DNA of 64,000 nucleotides from NCBI GenBank assembly GCA_023055425.1, contig JALGPY010000008.1:8442501-8506500 (forward strand), given 5' to 3'. This stretch comes from Linanthus parryae (lineage: Eukaryota; Streptophyta; Magnoliopsida; Ericales; Polemoniaceae). The position numbers and the translations under genes were made by a program. The notes under the pieces are model-generated. The model was not told the DNA's origin, searched no databases, and saw only the letters and a program-made list of their open reading frames with translations. This document shows positions 32,626 to 45,145 of the stretch, piece after piece (within the stretch, counting starts at the first letter, position 1; the number at the start of each line of letters is the position of its first letter).

Positions 32626-32948
32626 GGGCATCTCCAATAGTAGAATGTATTTTTTGCATGTTTTAAATTTTGCATAACATGCATTTGTAGTTTTGCTCCA
32701 GCAGTAAAGTGCAATTTATACATTTTGTAGTTATGTGAAATAAAAATATACATATTGGGGATGCATGAGAGGAGAGAGATAGACACAAAATTTTGCATCC
32801 CTACATTTGTGTTAGCTATTAATGGAGAGGAAGATGCATGTTCTGCAAAATGCATGTGGATATGCATCGTCTGTTGGAGCTCATTTTTTCCTCATTTTCT
32901 TTAAATTTTGCAAAGAAGTTGTTTTTGCATGAGCTATTGGAGATGCCC
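32626..32948. mobile_element. Tourist-like (PIF/Harbinger) MITE
   Basis: Ends GGGCATCTCCAATAG and CTATTGGAGATGCCC are perfect 15-bp inverted repeats flanked by TAA (32623-32625, 32949-32951). It is 323 bp, without coding capacity, rich in ATGCAT and TTTTGCA motifs. It begins 11 bp upstream of the tRNA-Tyr gene. Confidence 0.95.
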
Positions 32949-33366
32949 TAAGTGTGGCATGTTTAGTTTTATTATTAAATAAAATCAAATTCTGGAAGTA
33001 TATTCAAGGTAATAAGGTATGGTTTAGTTACAATTTACATGCTCTCCTGGAATGACCGATCCAGAGTTTTGGCACAACGGGGAATGTATTATTCTGTTGA
33101 TTTAGATAATGCTACTTTAACAAATAAACATATGTAGTTGGGATTTAGTGTGTGAGCTACAATTCACAAAATGCGTGATGAATTTGTAACTTTCAAAAGT
33201 TAAGTGGGAGTTATAACATTATTTCTCTCTACTTAGATCTGCCATTGCTATATCAGTATTCATTATTGTACGTCGGAACGCAAGTCAACTGGAGTGAGGG
33301 GTGTGCAGGACAGAAGAAACACATTTTTTTTTTTTTTTTTGAGAATAATCATATATTGGAAAGCCC

Positions 33367-36300
33367 TCAAGGAGGAAAGGTGGCTACAAAATTATCCTTT
33401 GCAACTATATCACTTATCCATCTAGGAAAAGCATCCACCCATTCTACATCCTCTGAAACTGTGTTTCTGAAACTGGCCAACTGGTGGGCAAGCTTATTAC
33501 TGGATCTCTTCACAAAGTTGACTGTTGCTTGATCAAAAACCCCCCATGACTGACCGAGCTCGCTCAATTTCTTCCTCAACTTCTGTTATGTTCGTGGGAT
33601 CACCCCCCCCCCCCCCCCCTCTCTCTGTGTCTCACCTCGTCTGTTAGAGTCTTGGAGTCCCCTTCGAAAATGCATCTAGCGAACCCCAGTTTTCATGCCA
33701 AATCAATCCCGCAGTTCAAGGCGCGAGCTTCTGAGTTCTTGGCTGACGACGAATACCCCGTGGCACAAGCTCCAGCAGCTAGCAAAGCCTCATCACTGTT
33801 CCGAATAGCATAACCAGCATGAGATAGACCAGTTTGGGGATTCCGCGAACCATCATAGTTAACTTTGACCCACTGATGATCCGGCTTCTTCCACTGAGTT
33901 TGCTCTTCTGTTTTCAGGTTGTACTCTTCATCTTTAACGGCATTTGTGTATTCCTCCACCTTCTCCATGATTAAACAGACCAGACTCTGTGGTTGTACTC
34001 GCCTTTGCTCAAAAGTCCATTTATTCCTTTCATACCAAATAGTAGATACTGCGGTGAAAATTACTTGTAGATCTTGATGATTTCTCGTTTGCAGCAACCC
34101 CATCATCCACTCCCCAATCCCTACACCATAAGGAATTCTGAACCCTTCTCCGAACAACCTTTGCCACACCTCTTTAGCTTCCTTACAATCAAATAGAGCG
34201 TGCGCTGAAGACTCCATCGGGTTTTGACATCTATCGCACTTTGTATCAATCTGAATTCCTCTTCGTCTCAGATTTCCCTTTGTGGGTACAGCATTATGGA
34301 TGATCCTCCAAATAAAATGTTTGATTTTGTTCGGTACCTTTACTGACCAGAGGGTTTTGTAGCAACCTTCCACTGAAGAAGATGAGCCCAACTCAACACC
34401 AGTATCCTCTAAGGCCACAGCCACCTTATAACCTGACTTCACCGAATAGACACCAGAATCTTCATACATCCATATCAGCTTGTCGTCGTATTTGGTAGCA
34501 GGGAGCTTGATTCTGAGAACCGCTTCTTTATCTACTGGCCAAAGTCTCGTCTCAATAGCTTCAACATTCCAGCTGTTTTCCCCTTCGTTTAACAAACTGC
34601 TCACATTAAGATTACAATTTGCTGGAAGTCTTGTAATCAACTTTGAGGCGGGATTAAGAGGAACCCAAGCATCTCTAAGCTTAACGCTCTCCCCATTACC
34701 AATTTTCCATCTCATGCCATGACGAAGGACTCTTTGACCCGCTATGATTCCTCTCCAAGCAAAAGAAGGTGAATGACCCAGCTCAGCATCCATGAAACTG
34801 GTATTCGGAAATACTTTGCCTTTAGGACGCGACTACACAGATTATCACCTTTATGTATTAATCTCCAACCTTGCTTAGCTAGAAGGGCGAGATTAAAGCT
34901 CTTAAGATCCTTAAATTGCAGTCCTCCTTGATCCCTTGACTTCTGCACTCTATTCCAAGCTACCCAGTTCATTCCTCGATCCTTGCTGGCTTTGCTCCAC
35001 CAAAATCTGCGTATAATTCCCTCCATCTTGTTGACAACCCCATCGGGTAACTTGAAACAGGACATCGCGTATGTTGGTAAGGCTTGGCCAACCGTCTTGA
35101 TCATAACTTCTTTTCCTGCAACCGATAAATTCCTCTCCTTCCACCCCTTCAGTTTGTTGTCTAGTTTCTCCGTGAGCTTGTTCCACGTTACTGATCTGTT
35201 CCTTCCCAGGAAGTCCCAGATATTGATCATGTTGTTCAACTTCAGGGATTCCCGCTAGCTGAAGGATGCCGTCCCTAATAGGTTCTGCCACATTTGGGGA
35301 GAAGACAATAGCTGACTTTTCCAGATTAATTTGTTGTCCTGAGGCCTTCTCATACGCTTGAAGGATCTCTTGGATTACTTTGAAATTTTCTGTGTCAGCC
35401 TGTGTAAAAAACAAAGAATCGTCAGCAAAAAACAGATGGGAGACCACTGGTCCTCCCTGAGAGGCTGTCACACCCGCTAATCACCCCTCCTCAACTGCGG
35501 CTGTGACAGATCTCGACAGCATTTCACTGCACAACAGAAACAGATAGGGGGATAACGGGCACCCTTGTCTAAGCCCTCGTTCAGGATCAATATGACCCAA
35601 CGGGCTGCCATTTCTAAGCACCGAATAGGATACCGTAGAAACGCACTGCATCACAGTCTGTCTGAATCGAGCCCCAAAGCCCATGTGAAACATGACTTCT
35701 GCGAGAAACTTCCACTCAATCCTATCATAGGCTTTACTCATATCCACTTTTAGTGTTGAGTAGCCTTTTCTTCCCTTCTTCCTCGTTTTTAAAGAATGGA
35801 TAACTTCAAAAGCTGTGAGGATATTATCGGAGATCAGTCTTCCAGGCACAAAAGCACTCTGATGTTCGGATATCAAATGCGGCAAAACAGTCTTCAATCT
35901 ATTTGCAACACACTTTGCAACAATTTTATAAACGACTGTACATAAACTGATAGGGCGATACTCACTGGGCTTCCTTGGTTGTTTGATTTTGGGAATGAGA
36001 GCAATCAAAGTATGATTGAAATCCTTCACGTAAACACCTTGGTTAAGTACTCCTAGCACCGTTGCTGTCATATCTTCTCCCACCACTTTCCAGTATTTTT
36101 GATAACACCCTGCTCTAAAACCGTCTGCACCTGGAGCTTTATCTGGAGCCATCTGAAACAAAGCTTCTTTCACCTCTCTTGCTGTAAAGTCACTGTCGAG
36201 GTAATTATTGTCTGCCTCGCTGATCATCTCAGCATTATAAACCAACATAGGTTCAATGGCTTCCATATCCGGCTTTGTGGATTTAAAAATCTCTGCGAAG

Positions 36301-37484
36301 TACTCTTCCAAAATCGTACCGATCCCTTTTTCCTCTGTGATCCATGTGCCTGCTTTGTCCTCTATTCCCTGAAAATTATTTCTAGCATGGCGAATAGTAG
36401 CTTTTAAATGAAAAAAGCGTGTATTTTTGTCACCGTACGTGAGCCAGTCAACTCGAGATCTCTGTTTCCACATAATCTCTTCACGCTTCGGCAGTTCGTT
36501 GTATTCCCTCGTAAGACTTCGTTTCTCAGCTATAACTTACGTAGATTGCGTTAGGCTATCCAAGACCTTTCCTCTCTCTCGAATCATATTGCACCTCTTC
36601 GAAACTTGGCCAAAACTAACCCTGTTCCATACTTGACATCTGCGGGCCAACTCCTTCTGCTTCACCTTGAAGGAGATGCCGTCCCTCTGCCAACTTGCTG
36701 TCACAAGTCCCTGAAAATCTTCGTGCCTCTCCCACATCTTCTCATATTGGAACCTTCTTTTACGTTTCCACACTGACGCAGTTTGCTTCCACTCCACCAT
36801 GATAGGCATATGGTCTGAATTCGGCCACCACAAGTGTGTAACCCTAGCTCTTTGGAAAGCATTCATCCACATTATGTTGGCCACGGCTCTGTCGAGCCTC
36901 CCCCTAATGTTTCTTCCATCTTCCTGATTATTAGTCCACGTGTAGGGATTTCCTTGAAAGCCTAGGTCTATTAATCCTGCCTCTCTGAGAGCTTCTCTGA
37001 ACTGATCCAATTGAGCAAAATTATTCCCCAAGCCTCCATCCTTCTCGGCGTATGAAGTGATTGCGTTAAAATCACCCGCGACGCACCACGACATGTCTGG
37101 TTGGGGCACTAGTCTTTGCAACAATTCCCACGAAAGAAAACGCTCATCGCGATTAGGATTACCATAAAACCCAGTAAATTTCCAGTTAGTACAATCGTCC
37201 TGTCTTCTAACAATTGCATCAATAAAATGACAAGAATGGTTCAAAATATTAACTTGCATACTTGCTTTCCACAAAAGTGCTAGTCCGCCGCTTCTACCTC
37301 TGGAGTCAACCGCGAATCCGTTGTAGTAGCCCATTCTAGCAATCTTCTGCAACATCTCCTGTCTAGATAACTTGGTTTCCAGGAGAAAGACCAAGTCAGG
37401 GGATTTCTGCTTCACCAAGTCGCAAAGCGATAGGAACGTACTAGGGTTCCCCAACCCACGTACGTTCCAACTCAGTAGACTCAT
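33367..37484 (-). pseudogene. LINE-2 ORF2 (endonuclease, RT, RNase H), broken
   Basis: The start ATG at 37484 overlaps the ORF1 stop (ATGA). Domains: APE-type endonuclease at 37484-36800 (SLLSWNVRGLG, ETKL, GDFNAI, SDHMPI); reverse transcriptase about 36200-35000 (LIALIPKI, YRPISL, KVDMSKAYDRIEW, RGLRQGCPLSPYLF, FFADDSLF); zf-RVT about 34350-34150 (KIKHFIWR, CDRCQ); and RNase H split around a C tract (WVKVNYDGS, then NKLAHQLAS). Breaks: in-frame TAA at 36537, in-frame TGA at 35481, frameshifts near 35235 and 34795, and a stop at 33693 followed by a C-tract insertion. No intact polyprotein remains. Confidence 0.9.
33603..33619. repeat. C17 homopolymer followed by CT repeat
   Basis: Seventeen C followed by TCTCTCTGTGT inside the LINE-2 RNase H region. 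It separates the two RNase H halves, so it is an insertion or expansion after integration. Confidence 0.9.
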
Positions 37485-38783
37485 GATGATTGGCGGGGTT
37501 GCGTTGCAACCACCGCCAATTTGTCACTCAGGGATTTCACCACACTTTTTCCGTTCAGCCCGCCTTTGTCCCCTTTACCGTCACTGTTAGGTTGCTGCTC
37601 ACCAAGATCCTGTTCCCACCCTTCTTCGTCTTCCACTACGGCTGTCTTCGCCGGATGATTAACCGGACCAAAGTTCATTGTCGAACTTTTCCTTTTGTTT
37701 CCATCCGTCTTCTTTTCCTGTTTTCCGGCGTTTGCATTAAACAAATTGACCCGAGCAGCCACCATTGGATTATTCTTTGTTTTTGTCACGTCTTCTTTCT
37801 GCGATGTTGTATTGCCCCATGCATTAGTCATTGTTGATGTACTATCCTCCACTGTTTTTCCTTCATTACCCATTGCTGGGTTCAAAACAGTCCCCCCATC
37901 GCCGCTTTGATTTTGCGGCCCAACTGTTTGTTCTACGTCCATAGCCGCACCGCCTGTTGGATTAATCTCCACATTTCCATCCACCTTATCATCCCCCCTG
38001 CTTTATTCCCACCTCCAGAACTGGGTGATTTCTTTGTTCTCGCATGACACAGAAGAAAAGGCCCATAATTGGATTATAAGCTTCTTGCGCATCCTTCGGG
38101 ACCACTTCACACTCGTATCCCTCGTGCGTCACTCTGCCACACCAACAACACATCGATGGGATCCTCTCATACTTAAAATCCACCCATATTTCTTCATCCT
38201 TGACTTGGATATGGATTCCCCGAGGGAGTGGTTTCGAAATCGCCAATCTGGTTCGAACCCTAATAAAATTCCCGTCTTCGTCACTATCGATTTTGTTGTC
38301 GATATCCAGCACGTCCCCTACCTCACCCATTATCATGCTGCCTGTATCCATCTTAAGCATTAGATGGAATGGGATGTTGAAGAGTTGAATCCACGTATCC
38401 AGGCTGTCAAAACTGACCCCTTTAACTGGTTTTCCGGCCGACCAGGGTTGGAGCAATAATATCTTCCCGTTGACGGACCACGGCCCTTCTGCCGCTACGC
38501 GATCCAAGCACTGACTATCGGGGAAGATAAACAGAAAAGTATTCACATCAACTTCTACCATATTAACTTCCTCACCTCTGTTCCAGATCTTCCCTAGAAC
38601 TTTCCTGATCGTCTTGCCGTTGACTCGTGAATCCGTCGCGAAACAACCCAGTAAGCAGAACTGTAGTTCCTCCTCAGCCTCCTCGCGAAACTCGTTGCTG
38701 AACACGATCTTTTTCTTCTCTACGTCGGTGTACTCCGTGAAATCTTTGTTCGCCTCGGTTGGTGCTGCCGTCGCCGTCGCCAT
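37481..38783 (-). pseudogene. LINE-2 ORF1 (nucleic-acid-binding), frameshifted
   Basis: Starts at ATG 38783 (MATATAAPTEANKD). A DUF4283-type domain (EEELQFCLLGCF, FLFIFPD, GPWSVNGKILLLQPW) is followed by a zinc knuckle CCWCGRVTHEGYEC near 38130. A G6 homopolymer at 37989-37996 puts the frame out and creates a stop. The downstream frame (DGNVEINPTGG) then runs to the TGA that overlaps the ORF2 start. One base too many in the G run is the simplest explanation. Confidence 0.85.
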
Positions 38784-38864
38784 GGAGTTTCTAGGGTTCG
38801 GAATTTACTTCCGAAAATTGTGGAGCTTTTTTAGAATTATATTTTATCAGAAGAAACACATTTT

Positions 38865-39512
38865 AGAACTCAATCAAAGAGGGAAAAACTGCCCATGTAT
38901 TTTTCCTAAACTTAACTTTTAACGAGTCCTCGGTCACAATTATATTCTCCATTATGTCAACATATCTCGTCCAGGCATCAATGTCTAAGAACAAATTTAT
39001 CAACCCCAACATTCTGGATGCATCGGCATTAATCCTCCACAAAGGAGCAGAGACTCTTGGCTCCATTAATGGCTCCTCAAACAATTTCATTTGAAAATAC
39101 TGTGAAGGTGGATGCGTAGGGTTTCAATCCATAATTGACCCTCAAATAGTACTTACGGAGACAAACTCTCCAATCTGAGTCTGTCAATGGGCCGGTTTCG
39201 GCCCCGACCGTGACCCAATAAGGACGCGACCTGTTATTTGTAACTGACGGGACCGAGGCCCGATGGGTCAGGCCCACCAGACCCGAACCTAATAGATAAC
39301 AAAGCAACTATATTCCGGTCTCTACTAAAATAATCAAATGTCTACTTCTACTAAAATAATCAAACACTGGCATACTTAATCCAACAAAATTACAAAATTA
39401 AATCTAACTTCCAAAGTTACTGATTGCTGCAGAATTACAAAATAAACTAAACTTTCAGTGTGTTTCTTCAAATTCTAAGATTAAAAGTGGCAGAGTTCAA
39501 TAAACGGCATTT
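38865..39512. other. Host DNA between LINE-2 and copia-3, no secure gene
   Basis: A minus-strand open stretch at 39090-38863 (EPRVSAPLWRINADASR, LFLDIDAWTRYVD) looks non-random and faintly recalls the START region of HD-ZIP proteins, but it is short, has no clear splice partners, and runs into the LINE-2 target site. Bases 39190-39300 hold a GGCC-rich stretch like those at 5830-5960 and 20940-21240. Confidence 0.3.
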
Positions 39513-39517
39513 GATTC

Positions 39518-40465
39518 TGTTGGAAGTTGGATGTTAAATCCATAGAGAAATGGTGATGTTCTTGGTAGCTTGAAGAAGCTTGAAACCAAGAGCATTATTT
39601 GTCCCACATTGTTGCTCAAAGTGGTGGTAGGTGGGTATATTTGGTTTCACACACAAGGGTAGTGTACAACTACTAAGGTGTGTGGAGAGCCATGGGTGTT
39701 ATTGTGTTCCTCGCGCACACACACACACGCGCGCGCCGCCGCCGCCTCGCCTCGCCACGCCTCGCCTCGACTCGGGTCGGGTCGGACCGGACCGGACCGA
39801 ACCGGGTCGGGTCGAAGGGCGATTTGGGCGAAATGTCTCGGCGTCTAGCGTACGCGAGGCGACCCGGCGAGAGGTTATGCTACAGCTAATTTTTATTACT
39901 CACCAGTTTATTGGGTGATTAATTTAAATTAACTGTTTTGACCGTTTTAATGTGGGATTAATGGTCATTAAACGGATTGATTGTCAATCAATTAGAATGA
40001 TCAGTTTTACCAAAAACTGATGGATTAATCTAATTGATATAGTCAAAACGTTTTTGACATTGCGGTATGTTTTTCTCTGGTTCATCTCACAACAGAAAAA
40101 ATTCTCTCTTTCTCTGGCGAACTGAGGTGCGAGTCGAAGTGATCTTCATCGCTGCTGTAACGAGGACGATCACAGCTGTTTTATCCTGGAAGGATTATCG
40201 TCGGATCCCAATACAGCGTAAGTGGGGGCGATTATTTCTTCAAGAGCAGTCAGGCCTTCTTCGCAAGACCTGGCGACTCAGCTGCATTCGTGTTTTACCT
40301 GTTCCATCGTGAACAGAGGTATGTCATGTTCCTTCTTTTCTTTCATACAGTATCTAATTTCTTTGCTATTTGCCTTCTTGATTTGCTTTCTCTATGTTCT
40401 TGGTCATGCGTTGTTAATCAAATTTTCCCTACTAAAATCGTTATTTTTAGTGTTTTTCACCAACA
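39518..40465 (+). repeat. 5' LTR of copia-3
   Basis: A 948-bp LTR. An internal block at about 39712-39860 is strikingly CpG- and repeat-rich ((CA)n, (CG)n, CGCCTCGCCTCG, GTCGGACCGGACCGG) in an otherwise AT-rich LTR. Confidence 0.95.
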
Positions 40466-40500
40466 TTCTTGAAGGAATAATACGTAATTTGTTTAACAAA

Positions 40501-43500
40501 ATGACTACTGAAACTGAGAAAACTGTTCGCGGTTCATCTGCTCCTGCCGTGGCAATTGATTGGGCCACTTATACGTTTCCACAAGCTGTTGAATTGACTG
40601 GTTTACCGGAAAAATTCAACGGTGGTGTTGGCTTTTCTCGTTGGCAGAAAAAGCTGAAATTGTGGTTAACTATAAAGGGTTTATGGCCGGTTGTGGAGTA
40701 TGAGAAACCAGTGGTGGATCAAGAAAAGCCTGATTCCATTAAGGCCTTTGCGAAGTGGACTGAAAAAGACGGAGTGGCTAGAGCGGCAATTCTTGCTGCT
40801 CTGTCGAATACTCTGTTTGATGTTTATTCATCAGATTCATTCACTGGAAAGCTTTTATGGGAAAAGCTGAATGAGACACATAATACTGACTCACAAGGTC
40901 TGGAAAAATATTCCGTGTCTAAATTTCTTGATTTCAAACTGGTGGACAATAAGTCCATGACTGAGCAGGTGCACGAGTTTGAGATGATTGTGCATGCTTT
41001 GAAGGAATCCGGTATGGATCTTCCTGAAAAGTTTCTGGTTATGTGTGTGATTGATAAGCTCCCAAAGTCTTGGGAAGATTTTTGTCTCTTCCTGAAAAGA
41101 CAGAAAGGAGAAATCACCTGGACTAACCTCATGCTGGACATCTCGGTGCAAGAGCAACACAAGTCCAAACAAGGACATGTGATGCCAACTGAACCGGGTA
41201 GTGCGAAGGTGAATGTTGTTACTGCTGGAAAGAAAAGGAAAAACACTGTTAAGAAGGATGAAAATGATAAGCCAAAAGATGATAAACCAAAAGATGACAC
41301 GGTCATGGCCAAGAAACCAAAGGGAAGCAAATCTTGTTGGGTTTGTGGACAGGTTGGACACTTCAGTAAGGGCTGCCCAAATAAGAAATCAAAGAAAACC
41401 AATGTGGTAGCACAAGCAAATACGGTGCTTGGAACCACAAGTGAGGCTGTGGTGAACATGGTTGTTGGTGAAGCTTCTGCTTCTGAAACCGACACTGGCC
41501 GGTATGTTACCTACAACCCTGAGCTATTTTCCACATATCTGTCTAACGAATGGTTGATTGATACTGGAGCTAATGTGCATGTTTGTGCTGATATTAGTTT
41601 ATTTGTATCTTATCAACAGAGTAGTGGCATGACAGTGACGATGGGGAACGCGAATGCTGCACAAGTGCTTGGATTAGGAAACGTGGACCTAAAGTTTCCT
41701 TCGGGTCGTATCCTGTCCCTGACAAGAGTGCATCATGTTCCTTCTGTTCGTAGAAATATAATAAGTGGAAGCCGTTTAGTAGCTAGCGGTTTTGAGATTT
41801 CTTTTAAATGTAATAAAGTAGTCCTTATTCATACTGGTACTTTCTTTGGCAAGGGCTATTTGTCCAATGGTTTATTTGTAATAAATGCTGAACCCGTTTT
41901 GGGAAATTTAGCTAATGGTATTGTTCCTTCTGTTAATAGTGTTGAATCATCAAATTTGTGGCATGCTAGACTTGGTCATTTAAATTTTGGTGCTCTAAAG
42001 AATATGATGAATTTAGAGTTGATACCAAAGCAAACCATAGAAAAGAATTATAAATGTCAAGTATGTGTGTCTGCTAAACAAACAAGGAAACCATTTCATA
42101 GTGTTGAAAGGGATTCAGACTTGTTAGATTTAGTGCACACGGACATTTGTGAGTTTGGTGGTGTGTTGACAAAGGACCAATGTAGATATTTCATTACTTT
42201 TATAGATGATTGTAGTAGATACTGTTATGTTTATTTGCTTAAACATAAAGATGAAGCGCTTAGTAAGTTTATTGTTTATAAAACTGAAGTTGAAACACAA
42301 ACTGGTAAGGTACTTAAGCGTTTAAGATCCGATAGAGGTGGTGAGTATACGAGTAACGCTTTCGATGAATTTTGTGCAAACAATGGAATAGTTCATGAAG
42401 TTACTCCTCCATACACACCCGAGTCCAATGGAATTGCTGAACGAAAGAACAGAACCTTTTCTGATATGATTAATAATATGCTATTAAACTCTGGGTTGCC
42501 TAAATACATGTGGGGAGAGGCTTTGAATACGGCTTGCCATATTCTGAATAGAGTCCCTCTGAAACACAAAGAGAAAACACCCTATGAGTTATGGAAAGGC
42601 AGGAAGACTAGTCTTAATTATCTTCGTGTGTGGGGGTGCCTTGCTAAGGTACTTGTACCTGTACACAAGAGAAAGAAGCTAGGTCCTAAGACTATTGATT
42701 GTATCTTTCTGGGCTATCGAGAAACCACTACGGCTATGAGATTTTTAGTGTTAAAATCTGACATAGACGGTATAGTGGCTAACTCGATAGTTGAATTTCG
42801 TGATGCTACATTCTTTGAGGATGTATACCCATGAAGACTGGTATACCTCAAGATGCTACTAATGATAATCCACCTCACACATCTAGTTCTATTCCTGATC
42901 ATGTGGAAAAGATAACAAATGTGGGGGCGGAATCAAGTAGTAGATCTGTACCTGAGGAGGTAGAAGAACCTAGAAGGAGTAAGCGTGCTAAGGTTGTCAA
43001 GGATTTTGAAAGTGACTTTGTCACTTACAATGTCGAGGACGAACCTTTAACTTTCCGGCAGGCTATGGATTCTTCGAAATCTAGGCATTGGAAGGGCGCT
43101 ATAAAGAGTGAAATTGACTCTATTGTTTCTAATGGAACATGGGAGTTAGTTGACCTCCCTCCTGGGTGTTCTACTATCGGGTGCAGATGGATATTAAAAG
43201 GAAGTTGAACCCTGGCGGTTCAATAGATAAGTACAAGGCTAGACTGGTGGCTAAGGGTTTTAGGCAAAGGGAAGGCATTGACTTTGATACATACTCTCCA
43301 GTTGCAAGGATGACAACAATCCGAATGCTTATAGCATTGGCTTCTGTCCATGGTCTTACCATCCATCAGATGGATGTTAAGACAGCTTTTCTTCATGGTG
43401 ATCTTGAAGAAGAGATTTATATTGATCAGCCTGAGGGATTTGTTGCATCAGGCAATGAAAGGAAAGTATGTAAGTTAATCAAGTCTCTTTATGGCTTGAA

Positions 43501-44617
43501 ACAAGCTCCCAGGGATTGGCATAAAAAGTTTGATGAAACTGTATTGCCATTCGGTTTTATAATAAATGATAGTGACAAGTGCGTCTACTCCAAAGTTAAA
43601 GGTAGTGAATGTGTGATCTTATGCCTATATGTGGATGATATTTTGTTGTTTGGAACCAATATTGAGATTATTAATGAGACGAAAGCTTTCTTGAAAAGGC
43701 ATTTTGAGATGAAAGATATGGGTGAGGCTAGTGTGATTCTTGGACTGAAGTTGACTCAGTCAGCTGAGGGAATAACCTTATCTCAGTCTCATTACATAGA
43801 GAAATCTATACTTGAGAAATATGGTTATTCGCAGTGTAGAATCGCTAGTACACCATATGATTCTAAAGTTGCCTTAGTCAAGAATTCTTCAGGTGTACCT
43901 GTGTCTCAATTAAGGTATTCTCAGATTATTGGGAGTTTGCAATATCTTGCTAACTGTACTAGACCAGATATTTCATATTCTGTGTCTAAGTTGGCTAGAT
44001 ATACGAGCTGTCCAAACAGGACTCATTGGGATGCTCTTGATAGAGTGCTTAGATATCTGAAAGGCACAATGTACCTAAGTTTACACTATAGGAGGTTTCC
44101 TGGTGTACTTGAGGGGTACAGTGATGCAAGTTGGATAGCTAAGAAGTCTGGTTCCAATGGAGTGACTGGATATGTGTTCACCTTGGCTGGTGGAGCAATA
44201 TCCTTGAAGTCGACCAAACAGACGATAGTGACTCGGTCTACTTTTGAGGCTGAGTTGTGTGCGCTTGATGCCACGGGGACGGAGGCTGAATGGTTACACG
44301 GACTTATGTCCGCCTTACCTGTAGTAAGCAAGCCGCTTCCTGCTATTGCTATTCATTGTGATAGTCGGACGACTATCGACAAGATTAGCAGTAAAAAGTA
44401 TAATGCTAAAACAAGGAGACACATCCAAGTTAGACTAAAGTCTATAAGGGGTTTGGTGTCTGATAGGATTATAGCTGTAGAGTTCATAGGAACTCAGAAT
44501 AATACAGCTGATCCTTTGACTAAAGGACTGGAACCTGCAGTGGTCCTTAAGTCGAGGTTGGGGATGGGACTGACAACCCATCGTAGTTCATCAACAGTGG
44601 GAACCCAATACACATGA
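40501..44617 (+). pseudogene. copia-3 gag-pol, nearly intact with two frameshifts
   Basis: Start MTTETEKTV at 40501; upstream in-frame ATGs lie in the LTR. Order: gag capsid region; zinc knuckle CWVCGQVGHFSKGC (about 41335); protease LIDTGANVHVC (41555); integrase zinc region LWHARLGHL ... CQVC; integrase core VHTDICEFGG, DDCSRY, SDRGGEY, PESNGIAERKNRT; reverse transcriptase from FRQAMDSSKSRHWKGA (about 43055) with YVDDILLF near 43630; RNase H with GYSDASW (44115) and TFEAELCAL. Catalytic residues look intact. Frameshifts occur at about 42830 (after integrase) and about 43200 (early RT), and each can be explained by a single-base change. No in-frame nonsense codon was seen, which fits a young copy. 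Without correction RT and RNase H would not be made as one polyprotein. Confidence 0.93.
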
Positions 44618-45136
44618 GAGGAGATCCCTCAAAAGTGTATTCAATGTGGTAATAACAAGCTGTGAGGATGAACTGGTAGTACCTTTGCTACATAGATGAT
44701 ACAATTGTATCGGAGTCTATCCCCTGTAAACCTAAAAAGGTACTGTTTCTGCCAGTGTAGCAAGAGTTATTCTAACTCTGAATGGGGTCAAGTCATTTTG
44801 ACGAGATGATGGCAGTCATCTCTGGAGATGCCCAGCTAAGCGAATGTAATTGTGCGGTCGCAATTAGAGGAAAGGGTTATTCCTTGAAACATTCGACGAA
44901 CAGGATCGAGACGAGACCATTAATGTCTCAAAGCCGTAGATTGGCACCATAGCCTTTGACTTGTCGTCGTCTATGGAGTATGATTACACCTTACGGATAA
45001 AGATTCAAGGTGAAATATTCCATCTTTATCCGGTAATCATCGAAGTAGAGGACTTAGGAGGGTTCAAACCCGGAAGGGTACCGACTCTGAATAATAAGTC
45101 ATGATGAGAATCCTGAATGCATTTCTGCATGGATTT
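44618..45136 (+). other. copia-3 3' non-coding region
   Basis: About 520 bp between the polyprotein stop and the purine tract, without open frames of note. Confidence 0.6.
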
Positions 45137-45145
45137 GTGGGGGAT
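45137..45145 (+). promoter_or_regulatory. Polypurine tract of copia-3
   Basis: GTGGGGGAT directly before the 3' LTR, in the position expected for plus-strand priming. Confidence 0.75.

Larger units (their letters stand above)
33328..38847 (-). mobile_element. Full-length L1-type LINE (LINE-2)
   Basis: About 5.5 kb, minus orientation, with a poly(A) tail (T run up to 33340) and a 17-bp target duplication CAGAAGAAACACATTTT at 33311-33327 and 38848-38864. ORF1 and ORF2 are in the plant L1 order, with a C-terminal RNase H in ORF2. Both ORFs are interrupted, so it is not autonomous. The long perfect duplication and complete 5' end point to a fairly recent insertion. Confidence 0.95.

Noticed and set aside
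38863..39090. Possible HD-ZIP START-domain exon
   Set aside because: Similarity is weak and by eye, with no partner exons or clear splice sites; kept only as a note.
39631..39918. Open frames with Arg-rich protein in the GC-rich part of the copia-3 LTR, present again at 45259-45546
   Set aside because: They are encoded by simple repeats in an LTR; duplication reflects the two LTRs, not selection on a protein.
40222..40500. In-frame upstream extension of copia-3 gag
   Set aside because: The extension lies within the LTR and encodes hydrophobic sequence unlike gag; the ATG at 40501 fits the family start.
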